A stretch of 64,000 nucleotides of DNA from Bryobacterales bacterium (GTDB lineage: Bacteria > Acidobacteriota > Terriglobia > Bryobacterales > Bryobacteraceae): assembly GCA_003167255.1 (NCBI GenBank), contig PMTR01000009.1, positions 38,758 to 102,757 on the forward strand, read 5' to 3'. Every line of letters begins with the position of its first letter. The stretch's first letter is position 1. The translations under genes and the position numbers were made by a program. This document shows, piece after piece, positions 1 through 9,193 of the stretch. The notes under the pieces are model-generated. The model was given only the letters and a program-made list of their open reading frames with translations, was not told where the DNA came from and searched no databases.

Positions 1-525
1 GGCACTCATGCCGACGCCCGGTCCCGACAGCCTGTCCGTACCCCACCAGCGTGTCGAGAGGAGTCTCGACACGGCACGCACGAGTGCGTGCGCCACTTCA
101 TCGGGCCGGATGTGAGAAATGCGGGTCAGTGGCGGCACATCATCGGCGTTTTTCGTCGCCGGTTCCGGCCGGCCTTATCTTATTGCGCGATGTCGACGAG
201 CGCCTGCGCCTCGAGCGGAATCTGAACCGTGCGCGTTTCGTCCGGGCCAGGGTGATGCGCCGGAACCTCCGTAGCTGGACCGGTTACTCTGGCGTTACGG
301 CCCAGCGAAGCACATGGAGTAACCGTTAAGTTTCCAAATATCCAGCAATGTGCAGGGGCGACCATGGCCAACGCATCTGCCGAGGACTATAATTCTCGCC
401 ATGACAAGTCGTGGTGTGGCCCGTTTGGATACGTGTAGGAATTCGATCAGCCTCGATTCCAAGCCGCTGCGCGGCGCGCTCGATGACGGTACCACCCCGC
501 ACGACAAACCTGAAGGGACCACTTT
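1..525. other. Leading intergenic region without a convincing gene
   Basis: No open frame here shows a signal peptide, a recognisable domain or a good ribosome-binding site; short frames on both strands look like chance frames in GC-rich DNA. The visible structure is a hairpin at 74-91 (GCACGCAC, spacer GA, GTGCGTGC). A 15-nt piece of it (GCACGCACGAGTGCG) recurs at 4061-4075 just after the second gene. The last bases hold a purine-rich AAGGGA at about the right distance for the GTG start at 526. Confidence 0.5.
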
Positions 526-2310
526 GTGACACGACTCAACTTACTCAAGCTGGCGTTGCTTCCGATCTGCCTGTTGGCCCTGGCTTCCGTTGCCGGGGCG
601 GGCAATTATCACAACTTCCGGGTGGCCGTCTACGCACGGGCCTACGAGGTGCAGCAAATGAAGGACCCCGCGTGGCTGGAAGCGCGCTGGGCCAGCATCA
701 CCAACGGGCTGAGGGTCGACAAGATCTATCTCGAAACCCACCGCGACGGCGTTATCCCGGACCAGGAGACGCTGAACAAGGCCAAAGAGTTTTTCAAGAG
801 CAAAGGTGTGGAAACAGCCGGGGGAATCGCCACGGTCGTCAACGAGAGAAACCACTTCGAGACGTTCGTCTATACCAATCCCGAACACCGGAAGAAGCTC
901 CAGGAGATTGTCGAGTATACCGCGCGGAACTTCGATGAGATCATCGTCGACGACTTTTTCTTCACCAGCAGCAAGACCGACTCCGACATCCAGGCGAAAG
1001 GGGACAAGACCTGGACCCGCTTCCGGCTGGACCTGATGGCCGTTGTGTCGCGGGACCTGCTGGTCGGTCCAGCGAAGAAGGTCAACCCCGGCGTCAAGGT
1101 CGTCATCAAATATCCCAACTGGTACGAGCACTTTCAGTACACGGGCTACAACCTGGAAGATGAGCCTCGGATCTTTGATGGCGTGTATACAGGCGCCGAA
1201 ACACGCGATCCCGTCAGAGGCAACCAGCACCTGCAACAGTATCTGGGCTACGACCTGTTCCGTTACCTCGAAAACATCAAGCCCGGTGGCAATGGAGGCG
1301 GCTGGGTGGACACCGGCGGGTGGCGGGACAAAGAGCGATACGGCGAGCAACTGTGGGTGGCCCTGTTCGCGAAAGCGCCGGAGATCACCCTCTTCGACTT
1401 CCGCCAGTTGCTCGCGCCCGTGCGCGACGCGGGGCAGAGCCTGGAACCGAATACCATACCCGGCTATGCCGGCAGCGTCTTCGAGCAGGTGGACAGCTTC
1501 CTCGGCAAACTTGGCAGACCGATCGGCGTCAAGAGCTACAAGCCCTATCATTCCTCGGGCGAAGACTTCCTGCACGATTTCATTGGCATGCTCGGCATTC
1601 CCCTGGAGATGGTTCCGGCATTCCCTACCGAAGCCCCTACCGTCTTGCTCACCGAATCGGCGAAGTTCGACCCCGCCATTGTGAGCAAGATGAAGAAGCA
1701 GTTGTTGGGCGGCAAGAAGGTCGTGATCACGTCCGGACTGCTGAAGGCGCTCCAAGGGAAGGGCATCGAGGATATCTCCGAAATTGAATGCACAGACCAA
1801 AAGGCCACCATCCGGGAGTTCCCCGGACGCGGCTCCGCGCGCTCCGAATCCGATATCGTCATTCCGGAGATCCGCTACCCCACCAACGACGCCTGGGAGA
1901 TCGTTACCAGCGCCACCAAGGGACTCGGATACCCGATCCTGCTGCAGGCCAGCTACGGAAAAGGCCAACTATACGTTCTGACGATTCCCGATAATCCGGG
2001 AGACCTGTATAACCTGCCGCCGCAGGTCCTGACGCAGATCCGCACGGTTATCTCCGGCGATCTTCCCGTGCTTCTGGATGGGCCCAGCCAGACGGGCCTG
2101 TTCCTCTACGACAACCACAAGTTCATCGTTGAGAACTTTGCCGCGCCGGGCGGCAGCACGGTTACCGCCAAGGCCGTGGTCGATAGCAAGTACACGAAAC
2201 TTGTAGATGTGGTCTCCGGCCAGCAGATTTCAGGGCAAGCGAGCGGAGACAAGATGGTTTTCGAACTCACGATTCCGCCGGCCTCATACCGGGTTTTTTC
2301 CACGGAATAA
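526..2310 (+). CDS. Secreted protein, possible TIM-barrel glycoside hydrolase-like
   Basis: 594 residues starting at GTG, preceded by AAGGGA. The N-terminus is a typical signal peptide (basic MTRLNLLK, then a Leu/Ala core ending near residue 25 at AGAG), so the product is probably periplasmic or secreted. Residues about 30-270 alternate predicted strands and helices as in a TIM barrel (VAVYARAYEV, KIYLETHRDG, VETAGGIATVV, EIIVDDFFFT, VVIKYPNWYEH). The acidic VDDFFF strand end is where hydrolases of this fold often carry catalytic carboxylates. The C-terminal part (about 300-594) resembles the ligand-binding or beta-sandwich extensions seen after such barrels. I do not recognise a named family. 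It lies 16 bp upstream of a GH35-like gene, probably in the same operon, which supports a carbohydrate role. The function remains an inference. Confidence 0.55.
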   Translation: MTRLNLLKLALLPICLLALASVAGAGNYHNFRVAVYARAYEVQQMKDPAWLEARWASITNGLRVDKIYLETHRDGVIPDQETLNKAKEFFKSKGVETAGGIATVVNERNHFETFVYTNPEHRKKLQEIVEYTARNFDEIIVDDFFFTSSKTDSDIQAKGDKTWTRFRLDLMAVVSRDLLVGPAKKVNPGVKVVIKYPNWYEHFQYTGYNLEDEPRIFDGVYTGAETRDPVRGNQHLQQYLGYDLFRYLENIKPGGNGGGWVDTGGWRDKERYGEQLWVALFAKAPEITLFDFRQLLAPVRDAGQSLEPNTIPGYAGSVFEQVDSFLGKLGRPIGVKSYKPYHSSGEDFLHDFIGMLGIPLEMVPAFPTEAPTVLLTESAKFDPAIVSKMKKQLLGGKKVVITSGLLKALQGKGIEDISEIECTDQKATIREFPGRGSARSESDIVIPEIRYPTNDAWEIVTSATKGLGYPILLQASYGKGQLYVLTIPDNPGDLYNLPPQVLTQIRTVISGDLPVLLDGPSQTGLFLYDNHKFIVENFAAPGGSTVTAKAVVDSKYTKLVDVVSGQQISGQASGDKMVFELTIPPASYRVFSTE

Positions 2311-2326
2311 GTAAGAGGGTACAGTT

Positions 2327-4048
2327 ATGAAAACTCGAATTCTCATCACTGGTGTGGCGCTCTGTTCAGGTGCGCTGCTGGTGTCTCAGGCAAGCGGGCA
2401 GTCCGAACAGGATACTCCACACTTGCGAAAACAGGGCTCCGCCACGCAGTTGATCGTCGATGGTAAACCGTTCCTGGCATTGGCTGGAGAACTAGGTAAC
2501 AACAGCGCCACCAGCCTGGAACATATGAAACCCATCTGGCCCAGGCTTCAGGAAGCCAAGCTGAACACCGTGCTAGCGGGTGTTTCGTGGGCGCAGATTG
2601 AGCCGCAAGAGGGCAAATTCGAGTTCGGGATCGTGGACGGCGTCATCCGGGAAGCCAGAAGCCACAATCTGCGGCTGGTTCTTCTCTGGTTCGCAAGCTG
2701 GAAGAACGGCTTATCCAGTTACGCGCCGGACTGGCTGAAAAAGGACTTCGAGCGATTCCCGCGCATCCAGGTAAAGGACGGCCGCACCATCGAACTCCTC
2801 TCCAGCTTCAGCGACGCGAACCGCGATGCCGATGCCGCCGCCTTCGCCGCGCTCATGCGGCACATCCACCAGGTGGATGGACGGGACCACACGGTCATCA
2901 TGATGCAGGTGGAGAACGAGGTGGGGGTCCTGCGCGATTCGCGAGACCGGTCGGCGGTGGCCAACAAAGCCTTTGCCGGGCCGGTGCCGAAGGAGTTGAT
3001 GGATTATCTCCAGAAGCACAAAGACACCCTGATCCCGGAATTCCGCGATCTTTGGAAAGACCACGGTTTCAAGACGGCCGGCTCCTGGGTAGAGGTCTTC
3101 GGTCCCGGAAAGCCCGACAGCTTCGACGTGCCGGTGCGCTCCTTGAGCCCACCGCTCAGCCAGGAAGCGCATGACAACACCGAGTGGCGCAAACTGACCT
3201 GGCCGGTGGATGAGATCTTCATGGCCTGGCAATACGCGCGCTTCATCAGCCGCGTGGTGGAGGCGGGAAAAGCCGAATACAACATCCCCATGTATGTGAA
3301 CGCCTGGTTGCAGCAACCCGACCACGCATGGCCGGGCACCTACCCCAGCGGCGGCCCGCTCCCCCAGGTGATGGACATCTGGAAAGCGGGCGCGCCGGCT
3401 ATCGACATTCTCGCGCCGGACCTTTACCTTTCGCATTTTGCCGAAGTCTGCGCGCGCTACGTCAGGCAGGGCAATCCGCTGTTCATTCCCGAGACGGGCG
3501 CCGGTGCCACGGGAAGCGCTAACGCGCTGCTGGCTTTTGGGCAGTACAACGCCATCGGCTTTTCGCCCTTCTACATCGAGAGAACCGCGGGCAGCGATAC
3601 GGATCTTGAGGGCACCTACGATCTACTCGCGCAACTGTCGCCCCTGATTCTGGAGCACCAGGGGAAAGGGACCATGATCGCCATCCTGGTGAACCCGAAC
3701 GATCCGCCGCAGAACGTGCAGTTGGGCAACTATACCGCGCACCTGGCGTTCGCGTCGCGACGCGGAGGGCCCGCAGTGGGCCAACAGCCCAGCAGCCCAG
3801 CAGCCGCCATCCTCATCTTGACCGGCCCAGACGAGTTCTATATCGCCGGCGCCGGTCTCTCGGTGACCTTCACACCCCACACGCCCGGACCGCCCCTGGC
3901 CGGCCTGGGGACCGTCGAAGAGGGCACCTTCGTGAATGGCCGCTGGATCCCCGGACGCCGCCTCGCCGGAGACGACACCGGCCAGGGCGAAAATCTCTCG
4001 CTCCGTGCTAACGGTATCCTGCGCGTCACGCTGTACAGCTACCGCTAG
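2327..4048 (+). CDS. Secreted GH35/DUF5597 beta-galactosidase-like glycoside hydrolase
   Basis: 573 residues with an N-terminal signal peptide (MKTRILITGVALCSGALLVS, cleavage probably after ASG). The start is supported by AGAGGG about 8 nt upstream. The family cleaves terminal beta-galactosides or related sugars by a retaining mechanism. The barrel begins with the typical LIVDGKPFLALAGELGNNSA. The acid/base is probably E198 in QVENEVG and the nucleophile E389 in FIPETGAG, the two strand-end glutamates expected in clan GH-A. The C-terminal region (about 450-573, ending in LRVTLYSY) fits the DUF5597 beta domain of Bacteroidetes and Acidobacteria members. It follows the 526-2310 gene closely, so the two may degrade one polysaccharide. 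Substrate specificity cannot be read from the sequence. Confidence 0.85.
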   Translation: MKTRILITGVALCSGALLVSQASGQSEQDTPHLRKQGSATQLIVDGKPFLALAGELGNNSATSLEHMKPIWPRLQEAKLNTVLAGVSWAQIEPQEGKFEFGIVDGVIREARSHNLRLVLLWFASWKNGLSSYAPDWLKKDFERFPRIQVKDGRTIELLSSFSDANRDADAAAFAALMRHIHQVDGRDHTVIMMQVENEVGVLRDSRDRSAVANKAFAGPVPKELMDYLQKHKDTLIPEFRDLWKDHGFKTAGSWVEVFGPGKPDSFDVPVRSLSPPLSQEAHDNTEWRKLTWPVDEIFMAWQYARFISRVVEAGKAEYNIPMYVNAWLQQPDHAWPGTYPSGGPLPQVMDIWKAGAPAIDILAPDLYLSHFAEVCARYVRQGNPLFIPETGAGATGSANALLAFGQYNAIGFSPFYIERTAGSDTDLEGTYDLLAQLSPLILEHQGKGTMIAILVNPNDPPQNVQLGNYTAHLAFASRRGGPAVGQQPSSPAAAILILTGPDEFYIAGAGLSVTFTPHTPGPPLAGLGTVEEGTFVNGRWIPGRRLAGDDTGQGENLSLRANGILRVTLYSYR

Positions 4049-4230
4049 CTCTGACGTGGCGCACGCACGAGTGCGCAATGCCCCATAGTTTTGCCAATCC
4101 TGAACATCTCCACCATGTATTATTGTGCCTTGTTTTCTTCGCAGGCCGCGACGAATCTGCCGCGGCGACAGACTCATTTTTCTAGCGAGGCTGATCGTCA
4201 GCAAAAGCGCGGCCAGACTGTCCCGAGCCG

Positions 4231-4734
4231 CTACTGGTAGTGGATGGTGATCTTGGTCCCGCTCACCGCGTCGGAATCAAAGACCTGCTGGTTGCCCTTG
4301 ATGATGGTAACGTGCGAGATCTTGGCGTTGGCGTTGTTATGCGCCAGGAAGTTGGCGGTGCTTCCCTGGTGGAACGCGCTGTACGGGCGCATCATGAACC
4401 CCTTGCCGTCGGTGCCGGTGTTAAAAACGATGTGGGCGCCGGCGTAGGTGATGTCCACTCTGCAGGATTCGCCCGCGAACGCGATGGTCTGGTCCTTGCC
4501 GCCCACCGTGAAGGCAACACTGGTGGCCGACTTGGTGGTGTGCGGATGGGACTTGATATCGCCCGTGCCCGTGTACAGGGACCACGGAACCTCGGATCGA
4601 ATGTTCAGCGAGCCGTCCGAAATCACAATGGGCGTGTCGCCGCCCTGAGCCCAACCAAATACGCATAGGGCGAATGCCGCCGTCAGGAGCGCGGCCACTG
4701 TTCCGGCCAGGCGTAGTTTCTGCTGTCTTCGCAT
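4231..4734 (-). CDS. Small exported protein of unknown function
   Basis: 167 residues when started at the ATG at 4734; the frame is open further upstream, but the signal peptide (MRRQQKLRLAGTVAALLTAAFALCVFGWAQG) and a GAGGAG box about 10 nt before this ATG fix the start. The mature part is beta-rich (VAFTVGGKDQTIAFAG, AHIVFNTGTDG, THVTIIKG-like strands) with no cysteine pair or catalytic motif that I can identify. It lies 43 bp after the protein kinase stop codon in the same orientation and may be co-transcribed with it. It converges with the glycoside hydrolase gene. No family recognised. Confidence 0.6.
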   Translation of the reverse strand: MRRQQKLRLAGTVAALLTAAFALCVFGWAQGGDTPIVISDGSLNIRSEVPWSLYTGTGDIKSHPHTTKSATSVAFTVGGKDQTIAFAGESCRVDITYAGAHIVFNTGTDGKGFMMRPYSAFHQGSTANFLAHNNANAKISHVTIIKGNQQVFDSDAVSGTKITIHYQ

Positions 4735-4777
4735 TTCCAAAAGCTCCTCTTCCTCAATTTTGAAATCGTGCGCCGCA

Positions 4778-7771
4778 TCATTTCCCGGCCGCGAGCCGCT
4801 CCAACCGGCCGCGGTCAAACTGGATATCGGGACGCGCCGAGTATCCCGCGTAGCTCCCAGGGTCCCACTTCTGCCCGAGAGCCGCAAGTAGTTCCAGCGC
4901 GCGTCCGGCATCCGCGCGCGCATTCCCGGCGTCCTTCAGTACAACTTCAGCTTGCGCCGCTGCCAGGAGTGACCGCCACTCGGCTTCCTGGTTGCCCACA
5001 CGCGCAAACCATTGCTGCGCGGCCCGCGCGCTTTCGAGCGCTTTGTGGGCATCGCCCGCCGCAAGTTGCGCCTGGGCCTGCCCCAGCGCGGTTTCGGCAA
5101 TCAGCCACGCCGAACCCGACTTGGCCGCCAGGGCCGCCGCTTCCGCCGTCGAGGCCGCCGCTTCGCGTCCCGCACCCATGGCAACCTGCGCCAGGCCCAC
5201 CATGTTCTTCACGCCGGCCGCCACGTCCGCGCTGAGGCCGGTTTCGAGCAGCACGCGCCGGCCGGCTTCGATCGCCGCGGGAAACTGGCGCTGGCTGAGC
5301 GCCATGGCGGCCTGGATCTGGCCGGCCTGCGCCAGCGCCCCTCGTGAATTGCTGGAACTGGCTTGCGCCAGCAATTGCCGTGCTTCCTCGTAACGACCCA
5401 GCCGCCAGCTCACGTCGGCGGCGTTCAACAAATCGTACTGGGTGCTGAGCGGATCGCCCGACTTGCGCGCCGTCTCGCCGGCTTCCTGGTAACGCGCCAG
5501 CGCTTCAGGCCATCGTCCTTGCGCCTCGAGGACGGTCCCGCTTCCCTGTTGCGCCAGAGCAATTTGCGTCAGGTCGCCCAGCCTGCGCCCAATCTCCAGT
5601 TGCTGGTCGAACGAATTGAGCGCCGCAACGAAGTCGCCTTTCTGGCGCTGCGCGCGCGCCGCTAAGATCAACGCCTGCGCGGTCTCCTTCTGATACCCGC
5701 CGCGCCGGTAGAAAGCCAGTGCCAGCTCCACGTTGTGCAGACCGTCTTCGGATTGGCCATAGAACATCTCCAGGCTGCCCAGCGAGAACAGCGCGCGCGC
5801 CTCATTGCGTTCGGAACGGTAACGGCGCGCGTATTCCAGGCTCTGCGTGAAGTACTTTTTGGCGTTTTCCGCATCGCCCTTGAGGAAGTAGGCGTTGCCC
5901 AGATCCACCAACCCGCGCGTGGTGAGGCTCTCCATGCCGTTGGCGCGCGCCAGGTCGATGGCTTCGGTGGCATCGGTCTGCGCCTCGGCGAAGTGGCTCA
6001 TGCGCTGCTCCGCGGCGCTCAACGCCAGCAACACCACAATCTGCTGCGCCTGGCTGCCAATGTGCCGCGATAGTTCCAGTGCCTGCTCCAGCGAGGCGCG
6101 CGCCTCCGCGGTTTTCCCCAGCCGGTTGGCCAGCACGGCCCGCTGGTAGAGCACCTCCGAAACACCTTCGAAATTGGAAAGGCCGCGGTAGATGGGCTCG
6201 GCTTTGGCGAAGGATTCGGCGGCTTTGGCCTGATCCATCTGGCGCCCGTAGAGAATCGCGAGGCGCAGCCACGCCGCCGGATTCTGCGATTGGCGCGCGG
6301 CCGCTTCGCGATAGGAATCCACCGCTTCCTTGAGTTTTTCGTTCTTCTCGAGGGCGCGGCCCAGATCCAGATAGGCGTCCGCCTTGCCGGAATCCACGGT
6401 GCGCCCCACGATCTCGCGATACCGAACGACGGCGCCCGGGAAGTCGCCCGTCAACGTCATCTGGAGCGCCTGCAAGTACGACTCCTCCACGCGGGTGAGC
6501 CGCGGATGCGAGCCGGGCGGCGACGCGCGCAGCATTTCCTCCCTGGCCTTGTCGGCGAAGTCGAGTTCGAGCCACGCCTCCGCCAAGCGCGCGTGCGCCA
6601 GGGTGAATCGCGGGTCGCGGTCGACGGCCTGCTCCAGCGCCTTGCTGGCTTTGTAATAGGTTCCGTCGCGCAACGCCGTGAGGCCTTCCTGATACCAGCG
6701 AAGGGATTCCGGCTGGGCCTGGTACGATCCGCCCGGCCACAGCCAAACTCCCGCCAGGATGAGCGCGGCCATCAGCGCCATCACCGCGATGGTGGTGGTG
6801 CGCGAGCGCCGCAGCGGCCCGGCCAGCGTCCGCAGACTTCTGAGCGCCGTGGTCAAGTGGCTTTGGCGCGTACCCGGAGACACGGCCAGCAGTTCCGTCT
6901 GCTCGCTGTCCGGGTGCGAGAGGGCCGCTCGCGCCGCCCGCACATCGGCGATCATTTCGCCGGCCGATTGATACCGCGCTTCCGGGTCCTTCACCAGCGC
7001 CTTCAACACAACGCGGTCCAATGACACCGGAATCTGCGGGTTGAGTTGCGAAGGCGGCGCCGGTTCCACGTGCAGTACCGCCGCCAGAATGTCCACCGAG
7101 TTCGTCCCCGAAAAAGGCGGCCGTCCGGTCAAACATTCGTAGAACACACTCCCCAGGGAAAACAGATCGCTGCGTGGAGCGAGCGGCGCTTCCCGCGCCT
7201 GCTCCGGCGACATATACGAAGGAGTCCCGAGCACCGTGCCCGCGGCCGTTTCCGCCGACGTCTCCCGCTGCGTCTGGCTGATGTCGGGCTGGGCGCTTTG
7301 CCCGAACTGTTTGGCCAGCCCGAAATCCAGCACCTTCACCTGGCCGCGCTCGTTAATGACGATGTTGCCCGGCTTGATATCGCGGTGCACGATCCCGTGG
7401 CGGTGCGCCTCCCCCAGCGCTTCCGCCACTTCCTCGACGATCCGCAGCGCCTGCGCGACCGACATCCCCCCGCGGTGCAGAAGCCGCGAAAGATCCTCGC
7501 CGGTGACCAACTCCATCACGATAAACGGCTGTCCGGCGGCGGTTTCGCCGTAATCATAAATGCGGGCGATGTGCGGATGATTCAGCGCGGAAGCCGCGCG
7601 CGCCTCACGCAGGAAGCGGGCGCGATATTGCTCGTCCTCCGGCGCGGCCGTGGAGAATTTGATGGCCACCTGGCGGGCCAGGTGCGTATCTTCCGCCAGA
7701 TACACCACACCCATGCCCCCACGGCCAAGCCTGCTGAGTATGCGGTAATGGGAAACGGTCTCGCCGACCAT
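4778..7771 (-). CDS. Membrane Ser/Thr protein kinase with TPR sensor domain
   Basis: 997 residues from the ATG at 7771 (MVGETVSHYRILSRLG); the longer open frame adds an untypical N-terminus. Hanks-type kinase domain at about 9-285: GRGGMGVVY loop, VAIK lysine K38, HRDIKPGN with catalytic D131, DFG with D149, and an activation segment ending SYMSPEQ. A single membrane helix follows at about 325-347. The remaining 650 residues are tetratricopeptide-type helical repeats rich in Ala and Leu, predicted outside the cytoplasm. This architecture is common in Acidobacteria and is thought to sense extracytoplasmic partners, with ATP-dependent phosphorylation of cytoplasmic proteins. Its targets are unknown. 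It is divergent from the DsbA-like genes and upstream of a small exported protein. Confidence 0.92.
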   Translation of the reverse strand: MVGETVSHYRILSRLGRGGMGVVYLAEDTHLARQVAIKFSTAAPEDEQYRARFLREARAASALNHPHIARIYDYGETAAGQPFIVMELVTGEDLSRLLHRGGMSVAQALRIVEEVAEALGEAHRHGIVHRDIKPGNIVINERGQVKVLDFGLAKQFGQSAQPDISQTQRETSAETAAGTVLGTPSYMSPEQAREAPLAPRSDLFSLGSVFYECLTGRPPFSGTNSVDILAAVLHVEPAPPSQLNPQIPVSLDRVVLKALVKDPEARYQSAGEMIADVRAARAALSHPDSEQTELLAVSPGTRQSHLTTALRSLRTLAGPLRRSRTTTIAVMALMAALILAGVWLWPGGSYQAQPESLRWYQEGLTALRDGTYYKASKALEQAVDRDPRFTLAHARLAEAWLELDFADKAREEMLRASPPGSHPRLTRVEESYLQALQMTLTGDFPGAVVRYREIVGRTVDSGKADAYLDLGRALEKNEKLKEAVDSYREAAARQSQNPAAWLRLAILYGRQMDQAKAAESFAKAEPIYRGLSNFEGVSEVLYQRAVLANRLGKTAEARASLEQALELSRHIGSQAQQIVVLLALSAAEQRMSHFAEAQTDATEAIDLARANGMESLTTRGLVDLGNAYFLKGDAENAKKYFTQSLEYARRYRSERNEARALFSLGSLEMFYGQSEDGLHNVELALAFYRRGGYQKETAQALILAARAQRQKGDFVAALNSFDQQLEIGRRLGDLTQIALAQQGSGTVLEAQGRWPEALARYQEAGETARKSGDPLSTQYDLLNAADVSWRLGRYEEARQLLAQASSSNSRGALAQAGQIQAAMALSQRQFPAAIEAGRRVLLETGLSADVAAGVKNMVGLAQVAMGAGREAAASTAEAAALAAKSGSAWLIAETALGQAQAQLAAGDAHKALESARAAQQWFARVGNQEAEWRSLLAAAQAEVVLKDAGNARADAGRALELLAALGQKWDPGSYAGYSARPDIQFDRGRLERLAAGK

Positions 7772-7820
7772 GCAGTTTCCCCATTCTCCACCAACGCCCG
7801 TGGCAATACAAGCTCTGACC

Positions 7821-7947
7821 TCACCGCGGAGACGCGGAGCCGCTGAGAAAACTGAGGAATCGGAGTGAGCCCACGGACGTGTCGGCGCCCTCATCGAGAT
7901 TCTGGTTTCTCTCTCGTTTTCTCCGCGTCTTCGCGTCTCCGCGGTGA
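7821..7947. repeat. Inverted repeat element between divergent genes
   Basis: Two perfect 16-bp arms, TCACCGCGGAGACGCG at 7821-7836 and its reverse complement at 7932-7947, bracket a 95-bp centre that itself contains related GCGGAG/CTCCGC blocks. It lies in the 209-bp gap between the kinase start and the first dsbA-like start. It looks like a small palindromic intergenic element; the right arm is about 30 bp from the dsbA-like start, so it may affect that promoter. Confidence 0.7.
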
Positions 7948-7980
7948 AAAACCTGGCCTCTTCGCATTTACAATGGTCCT

Positions 7981-8574
7981 ATGAGAACTTTTGCCGTCGT
8001 GCTTGCCGCGGCCGCCGCACTCATGGCCGGATCCACCGACAACATCAATGGGAACACTTACGGGGAACCGCATGCGCCGGTGCTGATCGAAATCTTCAGC
8101 GATTTCCAGTGCCCCGCCTGCAAGACGCTTCACGACGATACGTTTCAGTTGATCATGCGCGATTATGTGGTGCCCGGAAAAGTCTACATCATCTACCGCT
8201 ATTTTCCGCTGCCGATGCACCCCTTCGGCCATCCGTGCGCCGAGTTCGCCTGTGCCGCCTCGCGGATTGGCCGCTATCAAAAAGTGGCCGATGCCCTCTT
8301 CGCCCAGCAGTCGAATATTTCCATCTCCGGCAAAGTGGAGGACGTGGTCAATAGCGTCCTTACGCCTACCGAAGCAAAAAAAGTGAAGAGCCTTCTGCAC
8401 GATCCCGGCGTGCAGCGCGAAATCCAGACCGATCTCGACGAGGGCAAATTGGTCCCGGTTACCGGCACTCCCACCCTCTGGATCACGCATGGCGGAAAAA
8501 GCCAGGTGGTTTCCTTTCCCATCAACTACTCGCTGCTGAAGTCCTATCTGGATGCCCTTCTGGCAAAGAAGTAA
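7981..8574 (+). CDS. Exported DsbA-like thioredoxin-fold protein (CPAC)
   Basis: 197 residues with a short signal peptide (MRTFAVVLAAAAALMAGS). Thioredoxin fold with CxxC active site C44-P-A-C47 following EIFSDFQ, an inserted helical domain (about 75-150), and the cis-proline P164 in TGTPTL. This is the DsbA/DSBA-like (thioredoxin_4) pattern: thiol-disulfide exchange in periplasmic proteins. The next gene encodes a second protein of nearly the same length with its CxxC at the same residue numbers, indicating tandem duplication. No DsbB or VKOR partner is adjacent; a MauE/DoxX-like membrane protein follows. Whether it oxidises, isomerises or serves a dedicated substrate cannot be told. Confidence 0.85.
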   Translation: MRTFAVVLAAAAALMAGSTDNINGNTYGEPHAPVLIEIFSDFQCPACKTLHDDTFQLIMRDYVVPGKVYIIYRYFPLPMHPFGHPCAEFACAASRIGRYQKVADALFAQQSNISISGKVEDVVNSVLTPTEAKKVKSLLHDPGVQREIQTDLDEGKLVPVTGTPTLWITHGGKSQVVSFPINYSLLKSYLDALLAKK

Positions 8575-8593
8575 CTGCATATACAATGGGAAT

Positions 8594-9193
8594 ATGAAGC
8601 TCTACACGATTGCGCTGGTGGCGCTGCTGCCCTGCCTGGCGGCCACTCCGGATGTCGACAAAGGCAAAACTCTGGGGCTGCCCACCGCGCCCATCCGGAT
8701 GGAGATTTTCGGCGACTTCACCTGCCTGCACTGCCGCTTGCTGCATGAAGAGACCCTGCCGCTGCTGATGAAGGAATTCGTGGTTACCGGCAAACTGTAC
8801 ATCATCGACCGCGCTTTTCCCCTCACCGGTCCCCCACACCAGTATTCCCGCGAGGCTTTTGGCTACGCCGTGGCCGCGGCGCGCATCGGCAAGTATCAGG
8901 AAGTGGCCGACGCACTCTACGCCCATCAGCAAACCTGGGCGCAGGCCGGCAACGTGTGGGACTGCGTCACCGCCGTGCTCAAGAATCCCGCCGATCAGAA
9001 AAAAGTCAAGGACCTTTCCAAGGATCCAGGCGTGCTGGCCGAGATCGAAGCCGAATATCAGGAAGGCGTGCAGGCCGGAGTCAACGTGACGCCCACAATG
9101 ATTGTGACCGCCGGCGGCAAGCGCTATCCGCTGCCGCCCGCGCCGAACTACGAACTCTTGAGGTCGATGCTCAATGGATTTCTACCAAAATAG
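8594..9193 (+). CDS. Exported DsbA-like thioredoxin-fold protein (CLHC)
   Basis: 199 residues from the ATG at 8594, chosen because it opens directly into a signal peptide (MKLYTIALVALLPCLAA). Thioredoxin fold with C44-L-H-C47 after EIFGDFT and cis-proline P167 in NVTPTM. It is the tandem paralogue of the gene 19 bp upstream; the dipeptide between the cysteines differs (LH versus PA), and this dipeptide tunes redox potential in the family. Its 3' end overlaps the MauE/DoxX-like gene by 20 bp, which implies translational coupling and a functional link with that membrane protein. Confidence 0.85.
   Translation: MKLYTIALVALLPCLAATPDVDKGKTLGLPTAPIRMEIFGDFTCLHCRLLHEETLPLLMKEFVVTGKLYIIDRAFPLTGPPHQYSREAFGYAVAAARIGKYQEVADALYAHQQTWAQAGNVWDCVTAVLKNPADQKKVKDLSKDPGVLAEIEAEYQEGVQAGVNVTPTMIVTAGGKRYPLPPAPNYELLRSMLNGFLPK

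Noticed and set aside
541-1968. 475-residue frame antisense to the first secreted protein
   Set aside because: No signal peptide, domain or RBS; the + strand product has a clear signal peptide.
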